Below are positions 25,283 to 33,743 of a stretch of 55,016 nt of DNA, one piece after another (the stretch's first letter is position 1; each line of letters starts with the position of its first letter). The notes under the pieces are model-generated. The model had not been told where the DNA came from, did not search any database, and saw only the letters and a list, made by a program, of their open reading frames with translations. The DNA comes from Rickettsiales bacterium (GTDB lineage: Bacteria; Pseudomonadota; Alphaproteobacteria; Rickettsiales; UBA1997): contig JAGWYT010000007.1 in assembly GCA_018969185.1 (NCBI GenBank), positions 1 to 55,016 of the forward strand. The letters are read 5' to 3'. A program made the position numbers and the translations under genes.

Positions 25283-26920
25283 ATGGTTAAATCTTTACTA
25301 AAGAAAGTTAATGATGCCGTAGATCCAGTTGCTAAACAAAAGGCAATAAAGGAGCTAAAAGATGATCTTGGCAAAAATAGTTCCGTTGTTCGTGATTTGG
25401 ATTATGGAACAGGACAAGAAGATGTAACAGAACTTCTGCTTCCTCTTTTTGATGAGTTATATGGTATTGGTGATACAAAGACAGCAATAAATAGAAGTCC
25501 TTTAATAGAAGCCAGTGAAATAAGTCCCATATCTGAAAAAGATAAAAAGAAATATAAGTCAAAACCAACTAAATTATATGCTAAATGTACGATTGAGCTT
25601 GATATTGCTGGTGGTAAAAATTCAATTTCAGGACTACTCAAAAATTTTCAAACTGTAGAGAATCTTAGTAATGGAGAATCTCCAAGATATGTTAAGGGTA
25701 ATGGTATTGAAGAAGATGCAGAAGAAGGAAGTGTTACTCTAAAATCTAGTAGAAAACTTTCTTTATTAGTTAAAGAAAATGCTAAAGAAATTGTCGTTAG
25801 CACAAAGCGTTTTAAGTATGATATTCATGGTAATAGAAGTAAAATTCAGGATGCTATAAATCTTGATGACATTGAGTTAGATATAGCTGGTAAAAAAGAT
25901 AAGAAGGCTAAATTTAAACCAACGGCATTTATAGTTCATAGTGGTGAGTTTGGAGGTGGGCATTATCTTGCTTACGTTCAGGAAGTTGATGAAAAAGGTA
26001 AGGTTGGTTGGTATGAATATGATGATAGTAGAGTTAGAAAAATTTCAGAGGATGAAAAATGCATTCCAAGACAGGTATTAGGAAAAAGTATTTGCGATAC
26101 TATTGGGTTAGATCCAGAAAAGTCAGTTTCATTTTTAGAACTACGTAAAAAACAAGCTTATGTTGTTAAATATTCAAAGGTAAATGAACAAGGTAAGGTT
26201 GATCTTCCACAGAGAAATAGAGTGGGAGCAGTAAATGCTGGTAATACTTGCTGGGCAAATTCCGCAGCAGCTTTTGCTGGTTCTTTTACTTCCTTTGGGG
26301 TGGCAAGAGTTGTGGCTGTGGATGTGTCAAAGATAAGTAATGATGTGATAGAAAAAGAAGAAGATGCGTTACCTAAAAAAAATAATAAGAAACAGGTTCG
26401 TTTTGCAAGTAAAGATGATGTATCAGATCAAATTCTACCTCAAAAACCAGCAATACCTGAGAAGAAAAGCACTATAATGGCAGCGAAGCAAGATGAGCAA
26501 AAAGTACAAAGTAGTCATAATAACAAAGTTGTACCTCAAGCAAAAAGTAAAAAAGAATCGCTTACTTTAGAAGAAAAAGTTCAAAATGTTTTTATAAAAT
26601 CTTTGAGAAAAATGGATGAAGAAAAATCGTCCAAAGAAATATGGGATGATATGAGTTTAGTGGAGAAAAAAGTCTTTGTTCATTATTATAATAAATTTCA
26701 TCAAGGAAATGAAATAAAGCTTTCATCCTTATATAAGAAGGTTGCTGCGCAAGAAGATGCTGACATTACAACAAAAACAGGAAAACATTTTGCGTTAAAA
26801 AAGGGAAAAGAAGATGAGATAGAGAAAATTGTAAATAATGCCATGAAATATAGACCAAAGACAGTAATTCATGGATGTGATGTAGAAAAATTAAATGAAG
26901 AGATGGCAAGGGTTCATTAA
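25283..26920 (+). CDS. USP-family (C19) deubiquitinase-like cysteine protease with circularly permuted motif order
   Basis: Numbered from the ATG at 25283 (545 residues; a TTG 9 bp earlier is possible). The sequence opens with the part of a USP domain that normally follows the Cys box: TGQEDVTELLLPLFDEL (43-59, USP QQDAQEFL block). Then come CTIELDIAGGKNSISG (102-117), TKRFKYD (174-180, USP LKRF) and the His box GGGHYLAYV with His227. WYEYDDSRV follows with the presumed Asp247, then the last USP strand AYVVKYSKV (292-300). Only after that comes the Cys box VGAVNAGNTCWANS, with Asn318 and Cys323. The zinc-ribbon cysteines of many USPs are missing. A charged tail (345-545) follows. No signal peptide; export by a dedicated secretion system is an inference. 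The product may be a host-directed effector. Confidence 0.82.
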   Translation: MVKSLLKKVNDAVDPVAKQKAIKELKDDLGKNSSVVRDLDYGTGQEDVTELLLPLFDELYGIGDTKTAINRSPLIEASEISPISEKDKKKYKSKPTKLYAKCTIELDIAGGKNSISGLLKNFQTVENLSNGESPRYVKGNGIEEDAEEGSVTLKSSRKLSLLVKENAKEIVVSTKRFKYDIHGNRSKIQDAINLDDIELDIAGKKDKKAKFKPTAFIVHSGEFGGGHYLAYVQEVDEKGKVGWYEYDDSRVRKISEDEKCIPRQVLGKSICDTIGLDPEKSVSFLELRKKQAYVVKYSKVNEQGKVDLPQRNRVGAVNAGNTCWANSAAAFAGSFTSFGVARVVAVDVSKISNDVIEKEEDALPKKNNKKQVRFASKDDVSDQILPQKPAIPEKKSTIMAAKQDEQKVQSSHNNKVVPQAKSKKESLTLEEKVQNVFIKSLRKMDEEKSSKEIWDDMSLVEKKVFVHYYNKFHQGNEIKLSSLYKKVAAQEDADITTKTGKHFALKKGKEDEIEKIVNNAMKYRPKTVIHGCDVEKLNEEMARVH

Positions 26921-27303
26921 TTTTGTCGATAAAACTTTTTTATTCCAAAAAATGATAATGCTGCAAACAAAGCGGGCAGGGTAAATAAGAAGAATTTATT
27001 TTTGCCATGAATTTCTGAAATCAAAATATCATCGCCAAATTCTTTTACTAAATCATTTCTAATTTCATCATCGCTTTTTCCTTCAGATATTTTTTTTCTG
27101 ATTAATTTTCGCATTTCAAAAGAGAATTCTGTATCTGAACTTTCAATAACTTGACCTTCGCAAACAAGGCAACGAACCTCAAGAAAAAGACTGCGTGCGC
27201 GTTGTTCTTTTGTTTCATCAGCTAAATGTTCTTCAGGAGAAAGAGCGTATGATTTTAAGCAGAAAATTGTAATTAGAAGAATAGTTTGTAGAAAGAGTTT
27301 CAT
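26917..27303 (-). CDS. ccmH: Cytochrome c maturation protein CcmH
   Basis: CcmH is the thioredoxin-like partner that reduces apocytochrome c for haem attachment in system I. The N-terminal signal or anchor (residues 1-20) is followed by the CxxC motif RCLVCEGQVIESSD (Cys45, Cys48). The GDDILISE segment precedes a C-terminal membrane helix, FFLFTLPALFAALSFFGI. The 128-residue length fits the short CcmH or CycL form. It overlaps the 3' end of the USP-like gene by 4 bp, tail to tail. Other ccm genes are not nearby. Confidence 0.93.
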   Translation of the reverse strand: MKLFLQTILLITIFCLKSYALSPEEHLADETKEQRARSLFLEVRCLVCEGQVIESSDTEFSFEMRKLIRKKISEGKSDDEIRNDLVKEFGDDILISEIHGKNKFFLFTLPALFAALSFFGIKKFYRQN

Positions 27304-27338
27304 TTAGGATTTTGTGTTATATATGACTATAAAAATAA

Positions 27339-27446
27339 TATTATCCGCTGGTTGAGCCTTGTGTTGAGATTGACGAAACATGTCGAAACCAAGGATAAGG
27401 TTATTTTCGCTTTTCTTGGTTTCGAAAGGTTCAACCAGCGAAAAGC
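27339..27446. repeat. Family A palindromic repeat, copy 5
   Basis: The left half is TTATCCGCTGGTTGAGCC to GTCGAAACCAAGGATAAGG. The right half is TTTTCGCTTTTCTTGG to AACCAGCGAAAAGC. Each half forms its own hairpin. It lies between ccmH and dapF. Confidence 0.9.
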
Positions 27447-27452
27447 TAAGTA

Positions 27453-28268
27453 TTAGTTGGCGATTTCAACAATTCCATCAAAGATTTTTTCGTAACCACC
27501 AGTCATGGTGACGTAAGAATTTTTGCCATGCCATTCAATTAATAAATCTCCACCTTTAAAGCGAATTGTAATTTTATTATTTTTAACTAAATTATGTTTC
27601 ATCGCTAAAATCGCCACAGCACAGGCTCCAGTGCCACAAGCTAAAGTTTCTCCGGCACCACGCTCAAAAACTCTAACTTCAATTAAATCATCCGAAATAA
27701 TTTTTGCGAATTCAATATTTGCTTGTTTTGGAAAAATTTTATCAAAACAAATTTTTGGAGCGACGTCAAAAAAAACATCATCATTTGGTATTTCAGAAAC
27801 AAAAGTTACAGCGTGAGGATTACCAACATTCACAGTAGAAAAAGCAAAGCCATGAAGGTAAATTTTTTGCGAATCTATTTCTTCCAAAAGAGGAATTTTT
27901 TGCCAATCAAAAGTTGGAATTGCAATATCAACGGCAATTAATTTATCAGAAATTTTATAGCATTTTAGAATTCCAGCAGCAGTCTCTATGGCAATATTAT
28001 TTACAGATTCTTCATCAAATATTATTGAAGAAACACATCTTGTGGCATTTCCACAAGCGCTGGAAGTGGATCCATCGGCGTTATAAATTTCCATCAAGCA
28101 ATTCGCTGATACAGATTTTTTGATTAGAATTAATTGATCACAGCCAATATTTTTACGATCACAAAATTTTTCAATTTCAGCTTTTGAGAGATTTATTTCT
28201 CTATTACGAGCGTCAAAGATAATGAAATCATTACCTATTCCGCTCATTTTTGTGAAAGGTGTTTTCAT
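27453..28268 (-). CDS. dapF: Diaminopimelate epimerase
   Basis: DapF converts LL- to meso-diaminopimelate for lysine and peptidoglycan. The two active-site cysteines are Cys72 (SACGNATRC) and Cys211 (LACGTGACA). The N-terminal MKTPFTKMSGIGNDFII is the family start and the 271-residue length is normal. It lies between family A and family D repeats. With murD and slt it indicates that the organism makes peptidoglycan. Confidence 0.97.
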   Translation of the reverse strand: MKTPFTKMSGIGNDFIIFDARNREINLSKAEIEKFCDRKNIGCDQLILIKKSVSANCLMEIYNADGSTSSACGNATRCVSSIIFDEESVNNIAIETAAGILKCYKISDKLIAVDIAIPTFDWQKIPLLEEIDSQKIYLHGFAFSTVNVGNPHAVTFVSEIPNDDVFFDVAPKICFDKIFPKQANIEFAKIISDDLIEVRVFERGAGETLACGTGACAVAILAMKHNLVKNNKITIRFKGGDLLIEWHGKNSYVTMTGGYEKIFDGIVEIAN

Positions 28269-28320
28269 TATTTTATAAAGAAGATATAATGTTTTGTTAA
28301 TTTGTTCTTAGCCATCGTGT

Positions 28321-28416
28321 GTGCTGGAATGGGTCTTTGACCAATTTCACATGTTCATTTTATTTAATTAAATTTGACATGAAAGTAAGGGCGGGGTCAG
28401 AGACCCCGCCCTGCAA
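28321..28416. repeat. Family D repeat, copy 2
   Basis: It has the same order as copy 1 (9754-9846): GCTGGAATGGGTCTTTGACC, CACATGTTCATTTTATT, then GGGCGGGGTCAGAGACCCC. The second stem has changed on both arms compared with copy 1, so pairing is kept. The first stem is weakened here. It lies between efp and dapF. Confidence 0.85.
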
Positions 28417-28430
28417 ATAGATAAAAAAAA

Positions 28431-28997
28431 TTATTTTTTAGCTCTTTCAACGTAAGTTGAGTCTTCTGTTTTTACAATAATTCTATCGCCACTTTCAATG
28501 AAAGGAGGAACCATCACGCGCACTCCATTATCAAGAACTGCTGGCTTGTAAGATGCACTTGCTGTTTGCCCTTTAACAACCGCATCAGCTTGTACCACTT
28601 CAAGAGTAACGGTTTCAGGTAAAGTGATTGAAATTGGTTTATCATTGCAATATTCAACATTAACATTCATGCCTTCTTGCAAGAAAGGGAAAGCTTCGCC
28701 AACCAAATCCTTATGTAAGTTGAATTGCTCAAAAGAAGTCATGTCCATAACAACAAGTTCATCACGATCCATATATTGATATTGAAAGTGCTTTTGTTCA
28801 ACATAAGCAACATCAACATCTTCGCTTGAATTATAGCGAGTGTTAGTTTTATTTCCTGTAACGATATTTTTCATTTCAACTTGAATGTAAGCACCACCTT
28901 TACCGGGTTTTACATGTTCACGTTTGATAACTGACCAAAGTTGATTTTGATATTCTACTACATTTCCTACTCTTAGAGAATTCGCGTTAGTTTTCAT
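28431..28997 (-). CDS. efp: Elongation factor P
   Basis: EF-P relieves ribosome stalling at polyproline stretches. It has three beta-barrel domains in 188 residues. The tip of domain I is HVKPGKGGAYIQVE, with Lys33 at the position that is beta-lysylated by EpmA in many bacteria. epmA and epmB are not in the window. The C-terminal domain ends in SGDRIIVKTEDSTYVERAKK as usual. Confidence 0.97.
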   Translation of the reverse strand: MKTNANSLRVGNVVEYQNQLWSVIKREHVKPGKGGAYIQVEMKNIVTGNKTNTRYNSSEDVDVAYVEQKHFQYQYMDRDELVVMDMTSFEQFNLHKDLVGEAFPFLQEGMNVNVEYCNDKPISITLPETVTLEVVQADAVVKGQTASASYKPAVLDNGVRVMVPPFIESGDRIIVKTEDSTYVERAKK

Positions 28998-29020
28998 TTG
29001 TTGATTATTAGTTTAGGTTA

Positions 29021-29109
29021 ATTTTTTCGTGGTTTCGACTTCGCGGGAACCGACGAAAAAAGAAGCTATAGTTTTTCTTCGGTTGAGCGAAGTCGAAACC
29101 ACGAAAAAC
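29021..29109. repeat. Family A palindromic repeat, copy 6
   Basis: It starts TTTTTTCGTGGTTTCGACTT and ends GAAGTCGAAACCACGAAAAA, a near-perfect long palindrome, with CGGGAACCGACGAAAAAAG and CTTCGGTTGAGC inside. It lies between efp and pntB. Confidence 0.9.
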
Positions 29110-29128
29110 ATAGAAATACAAGTTATCT

Positions 29129-30514
29129 CTATAAATTTTTAACAATTTCTTCGACAACTTTTTTAGCGTCGCCGAAGACCATTAAAGTATTATCTTTGAA
29201 AAATAATTCATTTTCAACGCCAGCATAACCAGCATTCATGGATCTTTTTACAAAGAAAACAGTTTTTGCTAAACCAACGTCCAAGATAGGCATGCCATAA
29301 ATTGGGCTGGTTTTATCAGTTTTTGCCGCTGGATTTGTAACGTCATTAGCGCCAATTACAAAAACGATATCAGTTGATTTAAAATCACCATTAATTTCTT
29401 CAAGTTCAAAAACTTTTTCATAATCAATATTAGCTTCAGCTAAAAGTACATTCATGTGCCCAGGCATTCTTCCTGCAACTGGATGAATTGCAAATTTCAC
29501 TTCAATTCCTTGTTTTTCAAGAGAGTGAGTCATCTCAGCAACAGCATGTTGCGCGCCAGAAACTGCCATACCATAACCTGGGACGATAATAACTGAAGCA
29601 GCACCTTTCATCATATAAGCTGCATCTTCAGCGCTTGCTTGTTTAATTGGTTTTTGTTCTTTTTCTTCTGTTGCACCAACTTGTGTCTGTTCTCCAAAGC
29701 TGCTAAAGATTACGTTAAAAATAGAGCGATTCATTGCTTTGCACATGATGTAGCTAAGAATTGCGCCACTTGCACCAACTAAAGCACCAGTAATGATCAA
29801 TAAAGGATTATTAAGTGTGAAACCAATGCCACTTGCCGCCCAACCAGAATAAGAATTTAGCATTGAAACAACAACTGGCATATCTGCGCCGCCAACTGGC
29901 GCAATAAGCATGAAGCCAATGAAGAATGATAATAAAGTTAAAATTATGAAAAGGAATTTTGAGCCGAAAACCATAAAAGCAAGCAAGCAGCATGCCATTG
30001 CAATAGCACTATATTTTGTAACTTTTTGTGTATTTTTAAAGAAGGTGAATTTTGATTTCATATTGCCGTTTAACTTCAAGAAGGCAACGATTGAACCGGT
30101 GAATGTGATGGCGCCAATTGTAACACCAAGACCCATTTCAATTAGGCTGGCTATTTTTATTTCACCATCATCAATAATATGAAAGGAAGCTGGCATCCAT
30201 AGAGCACTTGCCGCGATAAGAACTGCAGCCAAACCAACCAAAGAGTGAAAGCCAGCAACTAATTGTGGCATTGCAGTCATTTTTACTTTATTTGCAATGA
30301 ACCAACCAATTCCACCGCCAATTGCTAAGGCGATTATGATGAATATAACATTGTGAACTTGTGGTAAAAATAAAGTGGTTACAATGGCAAGAGCCATTCC
30401 TGACATTCCGAAATAATTGCCGATGCGTGAAGTTTTTTGCGACGAAAGGCCATATAGTGATAAAATAAATAAAACGGCAGAAATTAAATAAGAGAAAGAT
30501 ACTAAGCTATGCAT
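29129..30514 (-). CDS. pntB: NAD(P) transhydrogenase subunit beta
   Basis: PntB, with PntA, uses the proton gradient to reduce NADP+ with NADH. Residues 1-265 hold about eight or nine membrane segments. The NADP-binding domain III follows, with VIIVPGYGMAVSGAQHAVAEM near residue 310 and the GANDVTNPAAKTD loop. The 461-residue length is normal. pntA is not next to it on either side in this window (kdsD lies upstream), so the two subunits are split or pntA lies elsewhere. Confidence 0.96.
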   Translation of the reverse strand: MHSLVSFSYLISAVLFILSLYGLSSQKTSRIGNYFGMSGMALAIVTTLFLPQVHNVIFIIIALAIGGGIGWFIANKVKMTAMPQLVAGFHSLVGLAAVLIAASALWMPASFHIIDDGEIKIASLIEMGLGVTIGAITFTGSIVAFLKLNGNMKSKFTFFKNTQKVTKYSAIAMACCLLAFMVFGSKFLFIILTLLSFFIGFMLIAPVGGADMPVVVSMLNSYSGWAASGIGFTLNNPLLIITGALVGASGAILSYIMCKAMNRSIFNVIFSSFGEQTQVGATEEKEQKPIKQASAEDAAYMMKGAASVIIVPGYGMAVSGAQHAVAEMTHSLEKQGIEVKFAIHPVAGRMPGHMNVLLAEANIDYEKVFELEEINGDFKSTDIVFVIGANDVTNPAAKTDKTSPIYGMPILDVGLAKTVFFVKRSMNAGYAGVENELFFKDNTLMVFGDAKKVVEEIVKNL

Positions 30515-30555
30515 GAGAGTTTAGTTTTTAAATTAATTTATCAAGATTTAACAAG

Positions 30556-30652
30556 AGCTTCTCGCGCCTTGAGCGAAGTCGAAACCAAGAGAAGCGCGGT
30601 CATAAATCTTATCATTGGTTTCGACTTCGCGGGAACCAGCGAATAAGATTTA
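30556..30652. repeat. Family A palindromic repeat, copy 7
   Basis: The left half GAGCTTCTCGCGCCTTGAGC to GAAACCAAGAGAAGC, and the right half AATCTTATCATTGGTTTC to AACCAGCGAATAAGATT, form two adjacent hairpins. It lies between pntB and kdsD, both on the minus strand. Confidence 0.9.
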
Positions 30653-30703
30653 TTAAGTTTGTTAGTCAGATTAAGGATTATCCTTTATAGCGTCAATGGT
30701 AAT

Positions 30704-31675
30704 TTACGCAATTCCGCTTTTTAAGCAATCGTGAATATGTAAAATTCCAGTAACTTTTTTCTTATTTGATTTTTCATCAACCACAAAAAGACTGGTGATT
30801 GATTTTTTATTCATCACTGCAATTGCGTCAACGGCAAGCATTTCGCTATCAATCAAAATAGGTTTCTTTGTCATTACTTCTTTAGCCGTTTGATTTAAAA
30901 AATCATTTGAGATATGTCGTCTTAAATCGCCATCAGTTATTATACCAATCAATTCATTATTAGCATCAATCACAGCAGTACAGCCCAAATGTTTTGAAGT
31001 AATTTCAATTAACACTTCCGACATTTTCATATTTTCTTTCACTATTGGAATATGAGAATTTTTACGCATAATTTCGCGAACACGAACAAAAGCTGCACCA
31101 AGCTTTCCTCCGGGATGAAACACGCCAAAATGCTCATCGTTAAAGCCTTTAGCCTCAATTAAACTAACAGCTATGGCGTCGCCCAAAGCAAGCATCATTG
31201 TTGTTGAAGTGGTTGGAGCATTTACTTTGTTTGCTTCAGGAATTTTTGATAAAACGAATGCTATGGTGCTTGAGTTTACAAGCTCTGATTCCGCTCTGCG
31301 CACCATTCCAATAATTGGAATTTCAAATCTACGACAATAAAAAATAATATCTTTTAGCTCTTTTGTTTCGCCAGAATTTGAAAGAAGAATTACAACATCA
31401 TCTTTAGTAATCATGCCAAGATCACCGTGACTAGCTTCTCCAGGGTGAATAAAAAATGCGGGAGTACCAGTTGAAGCAAGAGTTGCAGCAATTTTATTTG
31501 CAACATGACCAGATTTTCCCATGCCACTTAAAATTACGCGACCTTTGCAATTTAAAATCAAATCAATTGCTTTTATGTAATTTTCATCAAAGCAGCTAAA
31601 TAGCGAATTCAAGCCTTCAATTTCAGTTTCAATAGTTCTTCTTGCTGATTCTATATAAGATTTTTTATCTTGCAT
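30704..31675 (-). CDS. kdsD: Arabinose-5-phosphate isomerase
   Basis: KdsD (KpsF) turns ribulose 5-phosphate into arabinose 5-phosphate, the first step to Kdo for lipopolysaccharide. An SIS domain with LSGMGKSGHVANKIAATLAS and HPGEASHGDLGMI occupies residues 35-180. Two CBS domains follow from about residue 205. The 323-residue length is normal. With rmlAB and the glycosyltransferase it indicates a lipopolysaccharide-type outer membrane. It is transcribed divergently from pyrE across 70 bp. Confidence 0.95.
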   Translation of the reverse strand: MQDKKSYIESARRTIETEIEGLNSLFSCFDENYIKAIDLILNCKGRVILSGMGKSGHVANKIAATLASTGTPAFFIHPGEASHGDLGMITKDDVVILLSNSGETKELKDIIFYCRRFEIPIIGMVRRAESELVNSSTIAFVLSKIPEANKVNAPTTSTTMMLALGDAIAVSLIEAKGFNDEHFGVFHPGGKLGAAFVRVREIMRKNSHIPIVKENMKMSEVLIEITSKHLGCTAVIDANNELIGIITDGDLRRHISNDFLNQTAKEVMTKKPILIDSEMLAVDAIAVMNKKSITSLFVVDEKSNKKKVTGILHIHDCLKSGIA

Positions 31676-31745
31676 AATTTTGTAGCTATTAGTTTAATTT
31701 GTGATTTCTGTTTTAATATAAAAATGAATTCGGTGAGTTTCAATT

Positions 31746-32351
31746 ATGAGTCTTAAAGAGCAAGATATTTTGTGCGAATTTGCTGCGGCTAAAGCAATTT
31801 TAAAAGGTCATTTCATACTTTCTTCTGGTTTGCATTCTGACACTTATATGCAATGTGCCAGAGTTTTGATGAATCCAAAAAGAGCGGAAAAGCTTTGCGC
31901 TGCTTTAGCAGAAAAAACTGAAAAAAAATTAGGAAAGAATTTTGCTGATATTGTTGTAGCACCAGCAATGGGTGGAGTTGTGGTTGGTTATGAAATGGGA
32001 CGTCAGCTTAATTTAGAAACAATTTTTTGTGAAAGAGTTAATGGTGAATTTCAATTAAGAAGAGGTTTTGAATTATTTGAAAATGCCAGAGTATTAGTGG
32101 TTGAAGACGTAATTACAACTGGAAAATCTTCACTTGAGACTTTTGATTTGGTGAAAAAATATGGCGGTAAGGTTGTTGCTGAAATATCATTGGTTGATAG
32201 AAGTGGGGAAGAGGATTTACAAGATAAAATGGGAGTTCCTGTTGTTTCTTTACTTAAAATCAATGTGAAAACATTTGATGAAAATAATGTTCCAGAAGAG
32301 CTTAAGGGTATTCCTGCCGTTAAGCCAGGAAGCAGATTCATAAGCAAATAA
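31746..32351 (+). CDS. pyrE: Orotate phosphoribosyltransferase
   Basis: PyrE joins orotate and PRPP to give OMP in pyrimidine synthesis. The PRPP-binding motif VLVVEDVITTGKSS is at about residues 117-130, and the ADIVVAPAMGGVVVGYEM block is typical. The 201-residue length fits the alphaproteobacterial form. It is followed by metF after 6 bp, so the two are probably cotranscribed. De novo pyrimidine synthesis is often kept in Rickettsiales relatives outside Rickettsia itself. Confidence 0.95.
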   Translation: MSLKEQDILCEFAAAKAILKGHFILSSGLHSDTYMQCARVLMNPKRAEKLCAALAEKTEKKLGKNFADIVVAPAMGGVVVGYEMGRQLNLETIFCERVNGEFQLRRGFELFENARVLVVEDVITTGKSSLETFDLVKKYGGKVVAEISLVDRSGEEDLQDKMGVPVVSLLKINVKTFDENNVPEELKGIPAVKPGSRFISK

Positions 32352-32357
32352 AATACA

Positions 32358-33257
32358 ATGAAAACCTATACCAATAAACTTGAAGAAGTTGTTCTAAATA
32401 AGCGTGAGCTGAATGTTTCCTTCGAATTTTTTCCGCCAAAAACTGAAGAAATGGAGCAGCGTTTATGGGAAGCTGTAAATAAATTAAAAAATTTAAATCC
32501 AAGCTTTGTTTCTGTAACTTATGGTGCAGGTGGTTCAACGCGTGAAAGAACTCATAATACAATCAAAAAAATTCTTGAAGAAACCAGCTTAAAGCCATCT
32601 TCACACTTGACTTGCGTTGCTGCTTCAAAAAGTGAAGTTGATGAAATTGTTAGAAACTATTGGCAGATGGGAGTTCGTCATATTGTTGCGTTGCGCGGTG
32701 ATTTACCAGCGGCAAGCCCAAATTATCAATTGCACAAGGATGGTTATCAATATGCGAGTGAATTAGTTGCAGGAATAAAAAAGATAGCGGATTTTGAAAT
32801 TTCAGTTGCGGGCTATCCAGAAAAGCATCCAGAAGCAAAAAGCCTTGATGAGGATATTGATAATTTAAAACGTAAGGTTGATGCTGGTGCCAGCCGTATC
32901 ATAACGCAATTCTTTTTTGATACCGATGTTTATTTTTCTTTTGTTGATAAATGCCAAAAACGGGGAATTAATGCGCCGATTGTTCCCGGAATTTTACCAG
33001 TTACAAATGTGAAACAGACTAAGCACTTTGCTAAAATGTGTGGTGCTAAAATTCCAAAATGGATGTCGGAAATTTTTAATGGGCTTGACGAAAGAGAAGA
33101 AACCAGAAAATTAATTGCTGGAGTTGTGGCGGTAGAACAGTGCCGAATCTTACATAACGGTGGAGTTGATGATTTTCACTTTTATACATTGAATAGGTCT
33201 GAATTGACTTATGCTATTTGTCACATGCTTGGTGTTTCAGATTGTCATAAATTCTAA
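32358..33257 (+). CDS. metF: 5,10-methylenetetrahydrofolate reductase
   Basis: MetF reduces methylene-THF to methyl-THF with FAD, supplying methyl groups for methionine. The start of the TIM barrel, VSFEFFPPKTEEME (catalytic Glu in FEFFPP), and the substrate block VTYGAGGSTRERT are conserved. HIVALRGDLP and ITQFFFDTDVY follow. The 299-residue length is normal. Its stop codon (33255-33257) is the first part of a family E element. Confidence 0.96.
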   Translation: MKTYTNKLEEVVLNKRELNVSFEFFPPKTEEMEQRLWEAVNKLKNLNPSFVSVTYGAGGSTRERTHNTIKKILEETSLKPSSHLTCVAASKSEVDEIVRNYWQMGVRHIVALRGDLPAASPNYQLHKDGYQYASELVAGIKKIADFEISVAGYPEKHPEAKSLDEDIDNLKRKVDAGASRIITQFFFDTDVYFSFVDKCQKRGINAPIVPGILPVTNVKQTKHFAKMCGAKIPKWMSEIFNGLDEREETRKLIAGVVAVEQCRILHNGGVDDFHFYTLNRSELTYAICHMLGVSDCHKF

Positions 33258-33367
33258 CTTTTGCTGTGACTTTTTAAGTTATTCTATAATTTTAACTCAG
33301 TCATGTATGTGTAATACACTCCGTTCGTTAAAACTATAGAATAACTTAAAAATTCTTTGCAAAAGCG
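33254..33367. repeat. Family E palindromic element, copy 2
   Basis: The outer ends are CTAACTTTTGC and GCAAAAGCG. Inner arms at 33271-33296 and 33327-33352 are complementary with one mismatch in 26. The 30-nt loop contains CATGTATGTGTAATACACTC. It starts inside the metF stop and leaves about 130 bp before infA, in which I see no further feature. Confidence 0.85.
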
Positions 33368-33496
33368 AATTTATGATATCCTACTTTCAGAAAGTCCTAC
33401 CCCTTTTTTGAAGCATAAATAGGTTCTAAGCTTGAATTTTAGTTTTTTTGCCTTTATTAAACGTGCAATTCATTTAAAAATTAATAAAAATTACAA

Positions 33497-33715
33497 ATGC
33501 CTAAAGAAGATTTACTAACCATGAATGGTGTTGTTTTGGAAGTTTTGCCAAACACTATATTTAAGGTTCAGCTTGAAAATGGTCACGTTATTATTGCTCA
33601 CGCCTCGGGTAAAATTCGTAAAAACAAAATTAGAATTTTAAAAGGTGATAAGGTTGAAATTGAGATGACAACCTACGACTTAACAAAAGGACGTATTGTA
33701 AGAAGAAACGTCTAA
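33497..33715 (+). CDS. infA: Translation initiation factor IF-1
   Basis: IF-1 binds the ribosomal A site and helps IF-2 and IF-3 in initiation. The 72-residue OB-fold protein shows the standard [19 protein letters not shown] start and [19 protein letters not shown] core. topA follows after 28 bp, so they may share a transcript. Confidence 0.97.
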   Translation: MPKEDLLTMNGVVLEVLPNTIFKVQLENGHVIIAHASGKIRKNKIRILKGDKVEIEMTTYDLTKGRIVRRNV

Positions 33716-33743
33716 TCAACGCCACATAACAAAACTAATTCTA

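Noticed and set aside
25283-26920. Order of USP blocks as a frameshift or assembly artefact
   Set aside because: The frame is continuous for 545 codons, all blocks lie in one frame, and the linker between the last USP strand and the Cys box is short and clean. A joining error cannot be fully excluded without reads.
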